In this document: positions 10,620 through 20,573 of the stretch, piece after piece
How positions within the stretch are numbered: position 1 is the first letter of the stretch
Layout of the letters: every line of letters starts with the position of its first letter
NCBI GenBank assembly: GCA_037447655.1
Contig: JBBHKE010001298.1
Location: 1 to 32,644, forward strand
DNA from: Zygnema cylindricum
Lineage: Eukaryota > Streptophyta > Zygnematophyceae > Zygnematales > Zygnemataceae
Reading direction: 5' to 3'
DNA length: 32,644 nucleotides
Notes under the pieces: generated by a model
Seen by the model: the letters and a program-made list of their open reading frames with translations, nothing else
Told to the model about the DNA's origin: nothing
Database searches by the model: none
Made by a program: the position numbers and the translations under genes

Positions 10620-12224
10620 CAGCAAAACATTCGAAACATTCGCAAACATTCACAAAACTTGCAGAGCAAAACTTTTGGAAACGTTTTCTGTGAAAAATAG
10701 AGCAATCTTTGTGTGGAAATTAGGGTTTCCAATCAGCACAAATAACAAACTTTATTTTTCTTCATTACTTTCTCTCACTTTATCAAGAACTTTGTTGTCG
10801 TTTGATAAGCTTTCCTTAGCAATAACGAAGTCGATACGCCATCTCAGGATTTTTTTATGGAGTTTGTTTAAAACCTTGTTCATTAACTGTTTACCTTTAT
10901 TTTTTAACATTGAGCCTTCTTCCCAGAGCCTGAAGGGCCTCTATTAGATCAACTGGGATTATCTTTCCTTCCTTTCTTCCTTCCTTTCTCCTTTTTTTTC
11001 TTCCCTCTTTTCTTCTCCTCCTCCCTCCTCTTTTCCTCTCCACTTCTCCTCTTTTTTCTTCCTTGTTTTCGTCGTTTTCCAAAGTTTTCAGCCAGAGTCT
11101 TCCTTGATGGTCTTGTTGTGCTCCAGTACGTAGATTTTACCTTTTCTTTCTCAAACAAAGCTTAGAAAGCCCTTAAAAAACCCGAAAAACCAACCCTAAA
11201 TTTGGATATAAACTTGTGTATACCATACGTATTCCGCGCTAAATTGGTTCAATACGGGTAAAGTAGTAACATCCACACTATTCAAAGTAGAAAAACGACG
11301 AAGGATTTCCGCTTTGGCTGCATTTTAGTAAGTTGTATAAGGTTTAAAGGTGTAAAGAAGATGTAAAGAAGATGTAGAGAAGATCTAAATAATTCTAATA
11401 TGGCAAGAGAGTACAAATTTATCAGGCTAGTTACATTAGATCAGAAATGGGAGGGGGAGAGGGAGATAGAAAGGAGGAGAAGAGGAAAGAAAGGAGAATT
11501 GGGGAGAGAGTGGGAGGCTGGAGGAAAGAGGAAGGGAGAGGGAGAAAAACGAGGGAGAGGGAGGGAAAGAGCAGGTTTAGAGAGGGGACATATCCACTAT
11601 AAATTTACTAGATTAGTTAATTTTCTATCAAGATAGTTTATTGGGGACTCAGAGAAATCGATACATTGGAAAAAGTCTCTGACCCTGGTTTAGTCGAGGT
11701 GACATCTTTTTTATCTTTTTTACTGCAATTACTTTCTTGGTCCTTAACTTTTTAATTTTTAATTTTGATATTCGCGGAATAAAAACATTCGCTTCTTTTC
11801 CATTTCAATCATCTTGGTCCTTCATTTTTTTTTCATTTGAAATATTTTTTTGTCTTCTCTGATTTTCTTTATGACTTTAATGCTTCACTCTGTTATTAGT
11901 ATTCATTTTATTTTTCTTTTCTTGTTTGGTGGCGCAGAATCCTTGTTTCGTTAAATCTTTTGTCATTTTTTCTTTAATTTTCACTAAATGGTTGTAGAAA
12001 TACCAATTCGAGAGGGTTTGATATTCAGTTTTAATTCCAGAAGTTTAATTCAGAAATTTATTCATTCATTTTAGTGATCTTATTTATTTATTAGTGTACT
12101 CGTTTATTTATTACAGTGATTTCAATTGCTCTTTCTTGATATGTTTTTTTACCAAGCATAATTTTTTGCAAAAACACAGAAATGATGGAACCTTGACATC
12201 ATTTTTTCCGTATTCCAGATCCGA
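10620..12224. other. No gene recognised; purine and pyrimidine tracts
   Basis: Contains a CTTCC/CTCC pyrimidine tract (10963-11062) and a GGGAGA/GAGGAAAG purine tract (11448-11580), separated by AT-rich DNA. From 11700 on it is T-rich and may be 5' flank or leader of the carrier gene. No earlier carrier exon was found. Confidence 0.45.
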
Positions 12225-12434
12225 TACACCGCCATCGCTATTAGAGTAAGTGAATTATTAGTGTTAACACTTTTTTACGACCAACTACACTAAATTACTA
12301 TATTGTGTTTTGGCAAATGTGGCTTATTTTGGACCACCCTCTGAAATAGTGTTATTAACTCTACACCATGATTTTGGGTCCAAAAAAGGACACATTTGAA
12401 TTAGAGTTATTAAGCATAATGGCGATGGGCAGTA
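12225..12434. mobile_element. 210-bp MITE just upstream of the carrier
   Basis: TA-flanked, left end CACCGCCATCGCTATTAGAG, right end the inverse of CTGCCCATCGCCATTA. The interior has ACTACACTAAATTA and TGGCTTATTTTGGACCAC, shared with 13693-13817 and 18637-18890. Confidence 0.65.
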
Positions 12435-12470
12435 TTCCCTCCTTGAATTTTTTGAAGTGCTTTAAGTTTT

Positions 12471-12475
12471 ATGCC
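12471..12475 (+). CDS. Candidate tiny first coding exon (ATG CC) of the carrier
   Basis: The exon at 12713 opens in phase needing two bases before its first G. ATGCC followed by the donor GTAAGG supplies Met-Pro and gives MPLDKTKFFVVG, while plant relatives have a longer N-terminus before LDKTKFF or similar. This is the only nearby ATG with the right phase and a consensus donor that I found; it lies 37 bases past a MITE end. A start much further upstream is possible. Inference only. Confidence 0.3.
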
Positions 12476-15400
12476 GTAAGGACTCTTCCCGAAAGATTTA
12501 AGTTAATAAGCAAAACGCTGGTTGGTCTCGTTTTTGAGGTATTATATCATAGCCTCGGTATGGAAAATGTCTATAATTTCAGTCAGCGGTTTCTAAGGAA
12601 AAAAGAGCATTCTCTAGGATGATCGATTTTCTTTTGCATGGTATAATACCTCGCATTCATTATTTTTTCGATCCTCACCAGGTTTCTTTTCTTTCTATCT
12701 TTTTGCTTTCAGGTTAGACAAAACAAAGTTTTTTGTTGTAGGTACGGGCCTTTTCACAGGAGTCACAACATTACTCTTTCCGTTTTCTGTCATTAAAACT
12801 CGACTTCAGGTGGCTACGATTTCTCCGACAGAAAAGGTTACGGCTATTGGAACGGCAAAAAGCATTGCTCGATATGAGGGTCTCCCTGGTTTTTATCGTG
12901 GTTTCGGCACTATTATAGCCGGTACAGTTCCGGCAAGATGTGCTTATCTCAGCACGCTCGAGGTGACCAAAGCTTATGGTAAGTGAGGCCCGAGATATAT
13001 AGTTTTATTTTTTCTGGGTTTCATTTTGTTGCTTCTGAAAGAGAGGACGAAGAGGATACAAGGAGCAGAAAGAAAGAAGGAAGGCAGGAAGGAAGGAAGG
13101 AAGGAAAACAGCCACAAGATATAGCTTTAATTTTCTCAGTTTTTTCTTAATCAGTTTTTTGCTGCTTTCGGAAGAGAGGATAAAGAGGATACAAGGAGAA
13201 GGAAGGAAGGATGGAAGGGAAGGGGCGGAAGGAAGGAAAGAAGCGAGGAATGCAAGTTAATGGAGAGGGTTATGTGTCAGTTTGAAGCTGGGAAGTTTAA
13301 AAGGGGAGAGAGAAGATCTGGAAGAGTCACTGCTTGGTAATTGCTAGGCGTTCTTGATTATAAGTTGTTTGAAGTCCCTTTCGGTTGGTTTGTTTTGATG
13401 TTTTAATTATCTCCTTGCGAGCTAAATTTATTGGCCCATGACGGGAAATCATATCATCATTATTTTTTTCAAACTAAATCAAATAAATCAACTTGTCAAT
13501 TTTTGAGTTAATTGGATATCTTTTAGCAAGTCAGCCCTCTCAATTTGGTGGTGGTCTTCGGTTCAGAATAGGTTATCAATGTTCGAGCTCTTTTGATTTA
13601 TTCATCAATTGTATACATGTTAAAATAAAAGCTTACAAATCAAAAGCTTACAAATTAACCGAGTGCAGAATTTTCTGAATGGGGGATTATAGTACACCAT
13701 CCATCGCTATTAGAGTTAGTAATTCTTAGTGTTAACACTTTATTAGATTCAACTACACTAAATTGTGTTTTGACACGTGGCTCTTAGAGTTATCAATTCT
13801 AACAGTGGTGGTCAGTGCAGTTGAGAGGGAATGACTCCTTTTTTTATGAAAGTTTGAAGGTATTCGACAATAAGAACTTGTAATTTACTATTTTTGACCA
13901 CATTTTAGGAAGGAAAATAGCAAGAAAGATCTGATTGAAGAGAAAAGTGGAAGAGGTAGAAGAGTAGGCGAAGGGACAGAAAAGAAGGGATTTGTAAGAT
14001 ATGTAGACCTGTTGCTTTGTTTTTCTTCCTCTCTTCTTTCTTCTATAGAAGAAGAGAAGAGAAAAAGAGAGGGAGAGAATGGTTAGCCTTTTTACCGATG
14101 TCTCTCTTCACTCCACTCCTCTCTCATTCTCTCACTCATTTTTTTTTCTGAAAAACAGAAGAGGAAGGAAGGAGAAAGAAAGAAGAAGAGGAAGACAGAA
14201 AGATAGGAAGAGAGGAGAGAAAAGAAAGATAGGTAGTGTTGTAAATGAGCTCCTGTGGGTTTTCTTTTGGCCCACATTTCTCTTCACTTTAGCTTTGCTT
14301 CCACTCCTATTCACTTTTTTTTTTCTCGTCAGAGTAAGAGAGGAAGACAGGGAGGGTTTGAATTCACGGACTCTTCAAAACTCTCAAAACTCTCTTAAAA
14401 GTTTCAAAAGTCTCTTAAAACTCTCTCAATAATCCCTAAAAGTTTTTCAAATGTCCCTCAAAATCCTTAAAAGTCCCTGGAGTGTCCTGGAGTGTCTGGG
14501 CGGGGTGCAGTGCCCACTTCCACAGCCTCTAAGAGTTTCCCAAAGTCTTTCAAAAGTCTCTCAAAAATCTCTCGAAAGTCCTTCAATTGTCCCTAAAAAG
14601 TCCCTATTACAGTCCCCTAGGAAAGTCCCCTGTAAAAGTCCCCTACAAAAAAGTCCCAAAAAAATGCCTTAGAGTTCCTGCAGCGTCTCTGAAGTGTCCA
14701 CACCCAATCCCTCAAAAGTCCCTATATAGTTCCCATGAAAGTCTCTTATAAAAGTCTCCAAAAAACTCCCTCCAAAGTCCCTGAAGCGTCTCTGAAGTGT
14801 CCTGGGTGCAGGGGCGGGGTGCAGTGCTCACCGCCACAGCCTCCATGGGACTGCCGGAGGCCACAAAGGCCGGACTGGCGGCAGGAGCCGGGGGCTTCTG
14901 CGGCTCCCTCGCCTCGCAGCTCATAGTGGTGCCCATGGACGTGGTAAGGCGTTTAAACACTACACTCAGTATGGAAATAGTGGGGCCCGTAGACGTGATA
15001 AGGTGTTTAAACGCTACACTTGGTATAGAAATAGTGGGGCCCGTGGACGTGGTATGGCGTTTAAACGATACACTCGGTATGGAAATAGTGTGGCCCCTGG
15101 ACGGGTTAAGTTAGTCTGTATCACGCTACTTTTTTATAGTTCCTTATGTTGTAGTTAGTCGGGATCGCACTAATCTCTTATATCACCTTATGTCGTTATT
15201 TAGTCTGGATCACAAAAAGTTTCATGTCACCTTACATCGTATTTAGTAGTGTTCTTTATCGATCGTAACGCAAAAGATATATCGCGATTTTGGTGTATCA
15301 CAATGTCGTACAGTTAGAAATTTGTTATTATCCGCTTTACCGATAAGGATAACTGGCGATAATCGATCGATAAATGTATGACACTTAGTAGGTCTTTACC

Positions 15401-18400
15401 AAACAGAAATATATCTCGCCAAACCTCACCAAGCACTTGATTGGCGGGAAATTTCTGTGTACAAAACCTGGAAAATATCAAGGTACAAACTACAAAGTCA
15501 AACATTTGGTACATGTATGTTTAATCATAGAGTCAGAGTGTAGTTTACCGTAATAAGATTTTTTCTCACTCTTGATGGTGTCGGGAAAAAACGTTCGAGT
15601 ACGTACGAAAATAATGATGTCGATACTGATGATATTACGATATCGGTATCGGTATATTGCTATTATCGGCAATAGTAGTTATTGGCTCGATATATCGATT
15701 ATCGAGATCTTTTAAAAAACTAGATGTTGATTGTTGACAAATTGTGCTCAGTATACATCAGTAATAATTAGTCTGAATCACAATAAATTTTTATTTTGAT
15801 TATTTTCCAACCCTCACAATATTTGGTATTGATTCCACTATTGAAGAACCCTGAATGTAGTGGACAGGAATTGGTCATGTATCCATACACTATTTAGTAT
15901 GGATTGTATTATTTGCTGTCCATCCTATTAGTCTGTCTAGAATAATAAATGGGAAAAGGACAACTCTGGGGACAAACTAATGGATATAGCATACGCTTAC
16001 ATGAAAGGGAAATGGAAACACAGACTTATGTACGGCGTTTAATGATCGGGTGAGATTTTTAAAAGGCAGTAAATGGGAAGAACACAATTATGGGAAGGGA
16101 TTAATGGGCGTGACACGGGATTTACATGATAAGGAAATGGGATTACAGAATTGTGAAAGGAGATGTATGGATGTGGTAGGGTTTTACAGGATAGTGAATG
16201 GGAATAGCTTAACTTTAGGGAAGATTAGAATTTTGTCGTTGATTCGTGCAAAGGCCATTTTGGGTTTTTTAACAGAAAGGATGTGAAATCTTTTTTCTCT
16301 CGTTGTCTGTTTTTTGGTGTATTGCGTCATATGTAAAGATTTGACAGCACCGTTTCCCTAAACATCCTTCGAGCTTCACATTTTCTTTTCTTTCCGATTT
16401 TGATTCCGGACCTGTTTTTTCTTTTTCAATTTTTGGTTTTTGGCAATCTGGCAGATTAGTTCCCGTCTAATGGCCCAAGGAGGACATGGAGGTTCTCCTG
16501 CTAAATATGCTGGAGGACTTGATGCCTTCCAAACTATTTTACGAACCCAAGGGATTCGTGGTTTGTACCGAGGGTTTGGAATGTCGATTGTCACATATGC
16601 CCCATCAAGTGCCACCTGGTGGTCAACATATGGGGCATCTCAACGTGTATTTTGGAGGTATGTTTTCATTGCTTATGGTTTCATTACTCACGGGCAATGG
16701 AGTTGCGTTTAGTTTCATGATTACACTGAAAATGCCTCAAAAAAGAAAAAAAAATAGCGCACTATTTGATGCTATGCGATTCAAACTAGGAGATTCAAAT
16801 ACAAACATTCATTGCCAGTCTTTTTGTCCTCTGACTTGAAAATAACGCTACTTGTTTTAACGCTAATTCTTTAAACGGTTCAAAATTAGCCACATTGTTC
16901 GGAACTGAATGATAATTATCAACGCTAATATAATTCCCATGCTCATATTTTTTTTACTCCAATAGCAATTTACGGTTTAGTCATGGACAAGGGAGCTGCA
17001 CCAACTCGTGTATGCTACACCTTGTATCACTATTAGTGTTATTTTTATTTTTCTGAGCCTTTAAACCCATTTTTCTCTATGCACATTTGTCCGATTATTA
17101 ATCTGACGGTTGCGATGGAAAGATAAGATGCTTACCTTCGGAATTGGCGGTCTCCCAATGAAATACACAGAGAAAACTTGATTTAAGAGACGGAAAAAAA
17201 CAGTAACCCTAATAACGGCACACGGTCTAGTAGGGCTAAAGAAAAGCATTCTTGGCACTATGCCTCGATAGCTACTTTTAGGGCCTGTATTTTTTGTGAA
17301 CACATTTCTTCTTTAGGCGCTGTACAAAAAAGCTGTATATATAGAAACAGAAAAAGAAATAAAAAAGTGTGGAAATAGTCTATAAAAAAATGATCATGGA
17401 GTCATAGTAAAGAATCATTTTTCTGAGCTGGGATTTTTGTATAATGTGCAATGTAATGTCTTTCACTTACAAATGAACAGTAGGATATTCTTCACTTTGA
17501 TTTTTATTTGTCGTTTAAGATTCTGTATTCTTTGCTTTCATTTGTATTTGTCATTCGCGATTTCGTATTCTTCACTTCCATTCGTATCTGTCATTCAAGA
17601 TTTCATAACCTTCACTTTCATTTATATTTGTTGTTCAATATTTCTTATTTTTCCCTTCCATTCGTATTTGTCGTTCAAGACTTTTTACTTTGTTGACAGG
17701 ACGGTATCGTGGTGGTTGGGCGGTTGCTGAAGGACAGAGCTTTAGGATATGGTGGAGATGGGGAGGGAGGCAATCAGAAAACGCCAGGTGGCGGTACCGT
17801 GGTTCTCGTTCAAGCTTTTGGAGGGACTTGTGCCGGAGGAGTGGCAGCGCTCGTGACGACCCCTTTAGATACCGTAAAAACTCGGATTCAGGTAATAAAG
17901 GAGAGGGAGGGGGGTGATGGAGGAGTGGAGGGGGGGAGGAGGGGGAGGGAGGGAGGGAGGGGAGGGAGGGGAGAGAGAGTTCTTCAAACTTTATAATCGA
18001 TAACTGTTGGTTAGCGATATTTGACGGAATACAAACCCCTAAAAAACCGTAAAAACCCCTAAAAAATATTGGGTATATCTGACCACCGATGAACAATATT
18101 AGGAAACATTGTTTAATATTTGGCGTTAGAAAGGAGTTTTTTAGGGTTTCTCTGGCCTTTGATATTTAATACCCGATTTAAAATAAAATCGGGTATAAAT
18201 TTTGAACAGGAAATGACACTTCATTTTTATCCTTAGAAATTTAACGGAAGCCTGAAGAGAGGGGCAAGGAGGTAGGGAGGGAGAGACAGGGGGGGAAGAG
18301 AGGCAGGGGGGGGAGAGGCATTTGTCCTTTTCTGAGTGATGTTTGAAATGTCATCATTCCCATGTGACAAATTGTCACCTCTGTTATAAAAATGGGAAAA

Positions 18401-19800
18401 AAAAAGGCGAGGATTGGGAGAGAGTGGGGAAAAAGCGGGGAAGTGTCAAGAAACGGGGAAAACCAAGGTGAGGACTGTTAAGATCTTTAAAGTAAAAAAG
18501 GTGTAAAAAGGGATATTTGAGTGGGATTCTTTTCACAGTTTAGGTGGGTACTTATTTTTATTATCTTAATCGTAGTCTTAATAACACTTAGTTGTCCTTT
18601 TCTTTTTTTTATGATTTCTGACCAAAAATCATAAACTACGACTCCCACCGCTATTATTATTATTTTAATTATTATCGTTATAACATTTTATTATAATCAC
18701 CTACACTAAATTATGTTTTGCCATGAGGCTTATTTTCGGCCACATAACTATTGGTGTTATTAAATATTAAATACTAAATATTAACACTATCAGTTTTTAA
18801 ATGTTAAATACTAAATACTAAATATTAACTCTAATTTATGATATTAGGTCTGAAAACACTCCCCGGAATGAGTGTGGTAAAGTTTAATAGATGATGGTCG
18901 GTACAGGATGTTTGCCACAAATTAATTTCTAATGTTTTCGTTTTTAATGTAACATTTAATATTTAATATGAATGTTTTTTTTTGCTACATTAATATTGAT
19001 TTATTTTTACTCTATTATTGATGAACAGAGGGGAAGAGGGGGAGAGGGGGAGAGGGAGAGAGGGGGAGAAGGTTCATACTGTAAGGCTAAATTAAAGTAA
19101 AGTTGTGACGTTTTGACTATGGTCATCTAACGAAGCTGGGTCACTATATAACTGGGATGGAGCCTTTTTCCCCTTTTTTTTTCTTTCTTATTTTTTATTT
19201 TTCTGTTTCTTTTTAAGAATTTCTTGTTTTATTTCTATTCTACTATACGGGGGAGGTAGAGGTAAAGGGGGAGAGGGAGAGAGGGAGAGAGGGAGAGAGG
19301 GAGAGAGGGAGAGGGAGAGAGGGAGTGAGGAAGAGGGAGAGAGGGAGGTCGGGAGTGAGGAAGAGGGAGGGAGAGAAGGGAGATGATGAAGAGTCATAAA
19401 GTAACTGAAAAGGGAGGGGTACAGGTTTTGGAGAATGAGGGTGGAAATCGACCGACTGTGAGATCGACGGTGAACAAATTGTTGAGAGAGGAGGGCTTGA
19501 AAGGATTCTATAGGGGACTGGGCCCTCGCTGGGCTTCTATGTCTTTATGGGGAACTTGTATGATCACTACTTACGAGTTCCTAAGTAAGTTGTTTCTCTC
19601 TTTTTTCTCTCTCTTTTTCTCTCTTTTTTCTCTCTCTTTTCTCTCTTTTTTCTCTCTTTTTTCTCTCTTTTTTTTTCTCTCTTTTTTCTCTCTTTTTTTC
19701 TCTCTTTTTTTCTCTTTTTCTATTAAGTATATTGTTGAATACAACAGTAACTGATTTTTCATTTTGCGGTTTTGCAGAACGGTTATCCGTGAAACCTTGA
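12471..19800 (+). CDS. Mitochondrial carrier, SLC25A44-like, six (probably seven) exons
   Basis: Member of the SLC25 family of inner-membrane carriers. The closest remembered relatives are plant proteins of the At5g15640 type; mammalian SLC25A44 carries branched-chain amino acids, but the plant substrate is not established. Coding exons: 12713-12978, 14840-14943, 16455-16657, 17738-17891, 19425-19584, 19778-19800. All have AG/GT borders and compatible phases, and the reading ends in TGA at 19798. A minimal first coding exon ATGCC at 12471-12475 before GTAAGG would complete a 304-residue protein, which fits the family length of about 300. The three carrier repeats are visible: PFSVIKTR (about 25-32; Ser replaces the acidic residue), PMDVIS (about 122-127) and the canonical PLDTVKTR (about 235-242), each followed by a GFYRG or GLYRG motif. 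The exons are strongly conserved; the long introns (193 to 1861 bases) are loaded with repeats. The exact start is uncertain; the family assignment is firm. Confidence 0.85.
12713..12978 (+). CDS. Carrier exon: first repeat (LDKTKFF...TLEVTKAY)
   Basis: Acceptor TTGCTTTCAG and donor GTAAGT. It encodes the first transmembrane helix, the PFSVIKTRLQ signature, the matrix segment with YEGLPGFYRGFG, and the second helix PARCAYLSTLEVTK. It ends in phase 1 inside a codon completed by CC of the next exon. Confidence 0.85.
12990..13250. repeat. 133-bp tandem duplication in a carrier intron
   Basis: GAGAGGACGAAGAGGATACA at 13041 recurs as GAGAGGATAAAGAGGATACA at 13174, each followed by an AAGGAAGG tract and preceded by ATATAG and TTTTGCTGCTT-like sequence. 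Confidence 0.75.
13693..13817. mobile_element. Short MITE in the carrier intron 12979-14839
   Basis: Left end TACACCATCCATCGCTATTA, interior TTAGTGTTAACACTTTATTA and CTACACTAAATTGTGTTTTG, right end CTAACAGTGGTGGTCAGTG. Same family as 12225-12434 with an internal loss. Confidence 0.6.
14380..14790. repeat. Degenerate AAAAGTCCCT/CTCAAAAGTC array before a carrier exon
   Basis: Dozens of short irregular units (AAAAGTCCC, CTCAAAAGTC, CTGAAGTGTC) fill the last 450 bases of the intron. Two larger blocks containing GGGCGGGGTGCAGTGC (about 14501 and 14814) show a bigger duplication on top. Confidence 0.75.
14840..14943 (+). CDS. Carrier exon: third helix, ends PMDV
   Basis: Acceptor CGCCACAG, donor GTAAGG. 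It encodes GLPEATKAGLAAGAGGF... through VVPMDV, the third helix and the start of the second signature. The exon is much more GC-rich than its flanks. Its end and donor form the first unit of a 54-bp tandem repeat, and a partial copy of its upstream border lies at about 14501-14535. Confidence 0.85.
14931..15110. repeat. 54-bp minisatellite spanning the carrier exon/intron junction
   Basis: About 3.3 units of CCCATGGACGTGGTAAGGCG plus GTTTAAACACTACAC and GGAAATAGTGGGG. Junction positions fall after 14943, 14997, 15051 and 15105, exactly 54 bases apart. The first unit contains the last codons and the donor of exon 14840-14943. Confidence 0.92.
15247..15722. mobile_element. Decayed TAGTGTTG-type element inside a carrier intron
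   Basis: Starts TAGTGTTCTTTATCGATCG and ends in CGATATATCGATTATCGAGA and TTTTAAAAAACTA. Both margins carry TATCG motifs like the ends at 571, 5925 and 8173. Ends are diverged, so limits are approximate. Confidence 0.45.
16455..16657 (+). CDS. Carrier exon: second repeat (ISSRLMAQG...QRVFW)
   Basis: Acceptor ATCTGGCAG, donor GTATGT. It encodes the rest of the second signature, SSRLMAQGG, the matrix segment GGLDAFQTILRTQGIRGLYRGFG, and the fourth helix with TYAPSSATWWSTYGASQRV. It ends in phase 2 (AG), which with the A at 17738 makes Arg. Confidence 0.87.
16843..16977. mobile_element. Possible CACCG-type MITE remnant
   Basis: Right end CCAATAGCAATTTACGGTTT; the inside has AACGCTAATT twice and TTAGCCACATTGTTCGGAAC. 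The left end is not convincing. Confidence 0.3.
17017..17235. mobile_element. MITE in the carrier intron 16658-17737
   Basis: Left end TACACCTTGTATCACTATTA, right end CTAATAACGGCACACGGTCT then AGTA. Its inverse matches about 29090-29236 (GGAGACCGCCAAT, AATGTGCATA and others), so it is a repeated family. Confidence 0.55.
17486..17688. repeat. 40-bp pyrimidine-rich minisatellite before a carrier exon
   Basis: Units start at 17511, 17551, 17591 and 17631 with partial units on each side. Each is like TCATTCGCGATTTCGTATTC followed by TTCACTTCCATTCGTATTTG. It ends about 50 bases before the acceptor at 17738. Confidence 0.9.
17738..17891 (+). CDS. Carrier exon: third signature PLDTVKTRIQ
   Basis: The acceptor is AAGGACAG before AGCTTTAGG; the earlier AG at 17700 would run into a stop. 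The joined reading WRALGYGGD matches the WRFLGYGGD of plant relatives. It then gives a short acidic loop, the fifth helix (VLVQAFGGTCAGGVAALVTT) and PLDTVKTRIQ. Donor GTAATA, phase 0. Confidence 0.85.
17892..17980. repeat. GGGAGG-rich tract at the start of a carrier intron
   Basis: Starts directly after the donor GTAATA and is almost all G and A with runs of three or four G. Similar tracts lie at 18255-18320 and 19025-19075. Confidence 0.75.
18637..18890. mobile_element. MITE in the carrier intron 17892-19424
   Basis: Left end TACGACTCCCACCGCTATTA; interior CCTACACTAAATTATGTTTT and GGCTTATTTTCGGCCAC. It is expanded by repeats of ATTAAATACTAAAT at about 18758-18832. The right end is unclear. 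Confidence 0.5.
19253..19383. repeat. GGGAGA repeat before a carrier exon
   Basis: Many units of GGGAGAGA, all purine on the gene strand, ending about 40 bases before the acceptor at 19424. Confidence 0.85.
19425..19584 (+). CDS. Carrier exon: GFYRGLGPRW and sixth helix
   Basis: Acceptor GGGTACAG, donor GTAAGT. It encodes NRPTVRSTVNKLLREEGLKG, FYRGLGPRWASMSLWGTCM and TTYEFL, the third matrix segment and last helix. The acceptor lacks the usual pyrimidine tract; the preceding 170 bases are mainly G and A. Confidence 0.87.
19590..19732. repeat. TTTTTTCTCTC tract filling the last carrier intron
   Basis: Almost pure pyrimidine on the gene strand, the opposite strand bias to the GGGAGA tract before the previous exon. 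Confidence 0.85.
19778..19800 (+). CDS. Carrier terminal exon (KRLSVKP stop)
   Basis: A 23-base exon after TTTTGCAG. Joined to the A at 19584 it gives KRLSVKP and TGA, matching the KRLC-type C-termini of plant homologues. The 193-base intron before it starts with GTAAGT and is mostly a TTTTCTCTC tract. Confidence 0.8.
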
Positions 19801-20397
19801 GAGTCACCTCGAAAGAAAATAACGAAAAAAGTCTACACACAGTCCGAGAATTCGTTTTCCATTTTTTTATTTTTATTTTTTGGCCAACGGAGACCCGGTT
19901 CCTTGAAAAGTTTTTTTTTTTCTTTTCATATGCAATTTTTACCGTTAGGACTCATATATATTATCAAAAAATGGGGTTTTGCGAAATATTATGGACCGAT
20001 TGAAACTGAGAAAGTTCAAAAAAGAAAGAAAGAAAAAAGAAAGAACGACAGAAGAAAGAAAAGAAGGAAGAAGAAAGAAGAAAGAAAGTTTCTTGGAAGT
20101 TTTTGGAATTAGTTTCCGTTAAACTGATTGGTGAACGGGTTTTACAAGGTTTTTTAATTAGTGTCGATTTTTTTTCACTGTTTTAACTATAAAGCAGTGA
20201 AGGGATACAACCAATGATATCTATTCAAGGGATAGTCATAATGGGAAGACTAGATTTAACAACATTGTAAAAAACTCTAAAAAAAAGGAACTACCAAAAG
20301 AGATTGTGATTTGTTAAAGGATTCGACTGAGTATTGTAATACTATGCGATATGATTTCGGTGGGAGAATGGAGATATTTAATTCGTACATGTGATGG
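19801..20397. other. Probable 3' region of the carrier gene
   Basis: AT-rich, with AAAGAAAGAA tracts near 20020-20090. No coding similarity; polyadenylation sites cannot be fixed by reading. Confidence 0.4.
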
Positions 20398-20573
20398 TCA
20401 GAAGCAGACAAAAAATATTTTTTCTCTATTTTGTCCTATGTGCACTTTGGCATGCTCAGAACCAGATAAAAATGTCTATTGTAGCTATTTTGTCCTATAT
20501 GCACTTTGGCATGGTCAGAACAAGACAAAATGTTTATTGTCTCTATTTTGTCCTAAGTACACTTTGGCATGTT
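20398..20573. repeat. 58-59 bp tandem repeat, three units
   Basis: Units begin TCAGAA at 20398, 20456 and 20515 and each holds CTATTTTGTCCTA and CACTTTGGCATG. It lies about 600 bases past the carrier stop; a small open frame through it is an effect of the repeat. Confidence 0.88.

Noticed and set aside
10930-10960. Possible upstream carrier exon reading INWDY
   Set aside because: A stop codon precedes it directly, no donor follows, and the match is only five residues.
12368-12622. 84-residue frame before the carrier
   Set aside because: It begins inside a MITE and resembles nothing; the useful part is only the possible ATGCC donor site.
16050-16286. 78-residue frame in a carrier intron
   Set aside because: Lies inside an intron defined by conserved exons; composition is repetitive with no similarity.
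17635-18096. 153-residue minus-strand frame rich in Pro and Ser
   Set aside because: Produced by the GGGAGG tract and the antisense of a carrier exon.
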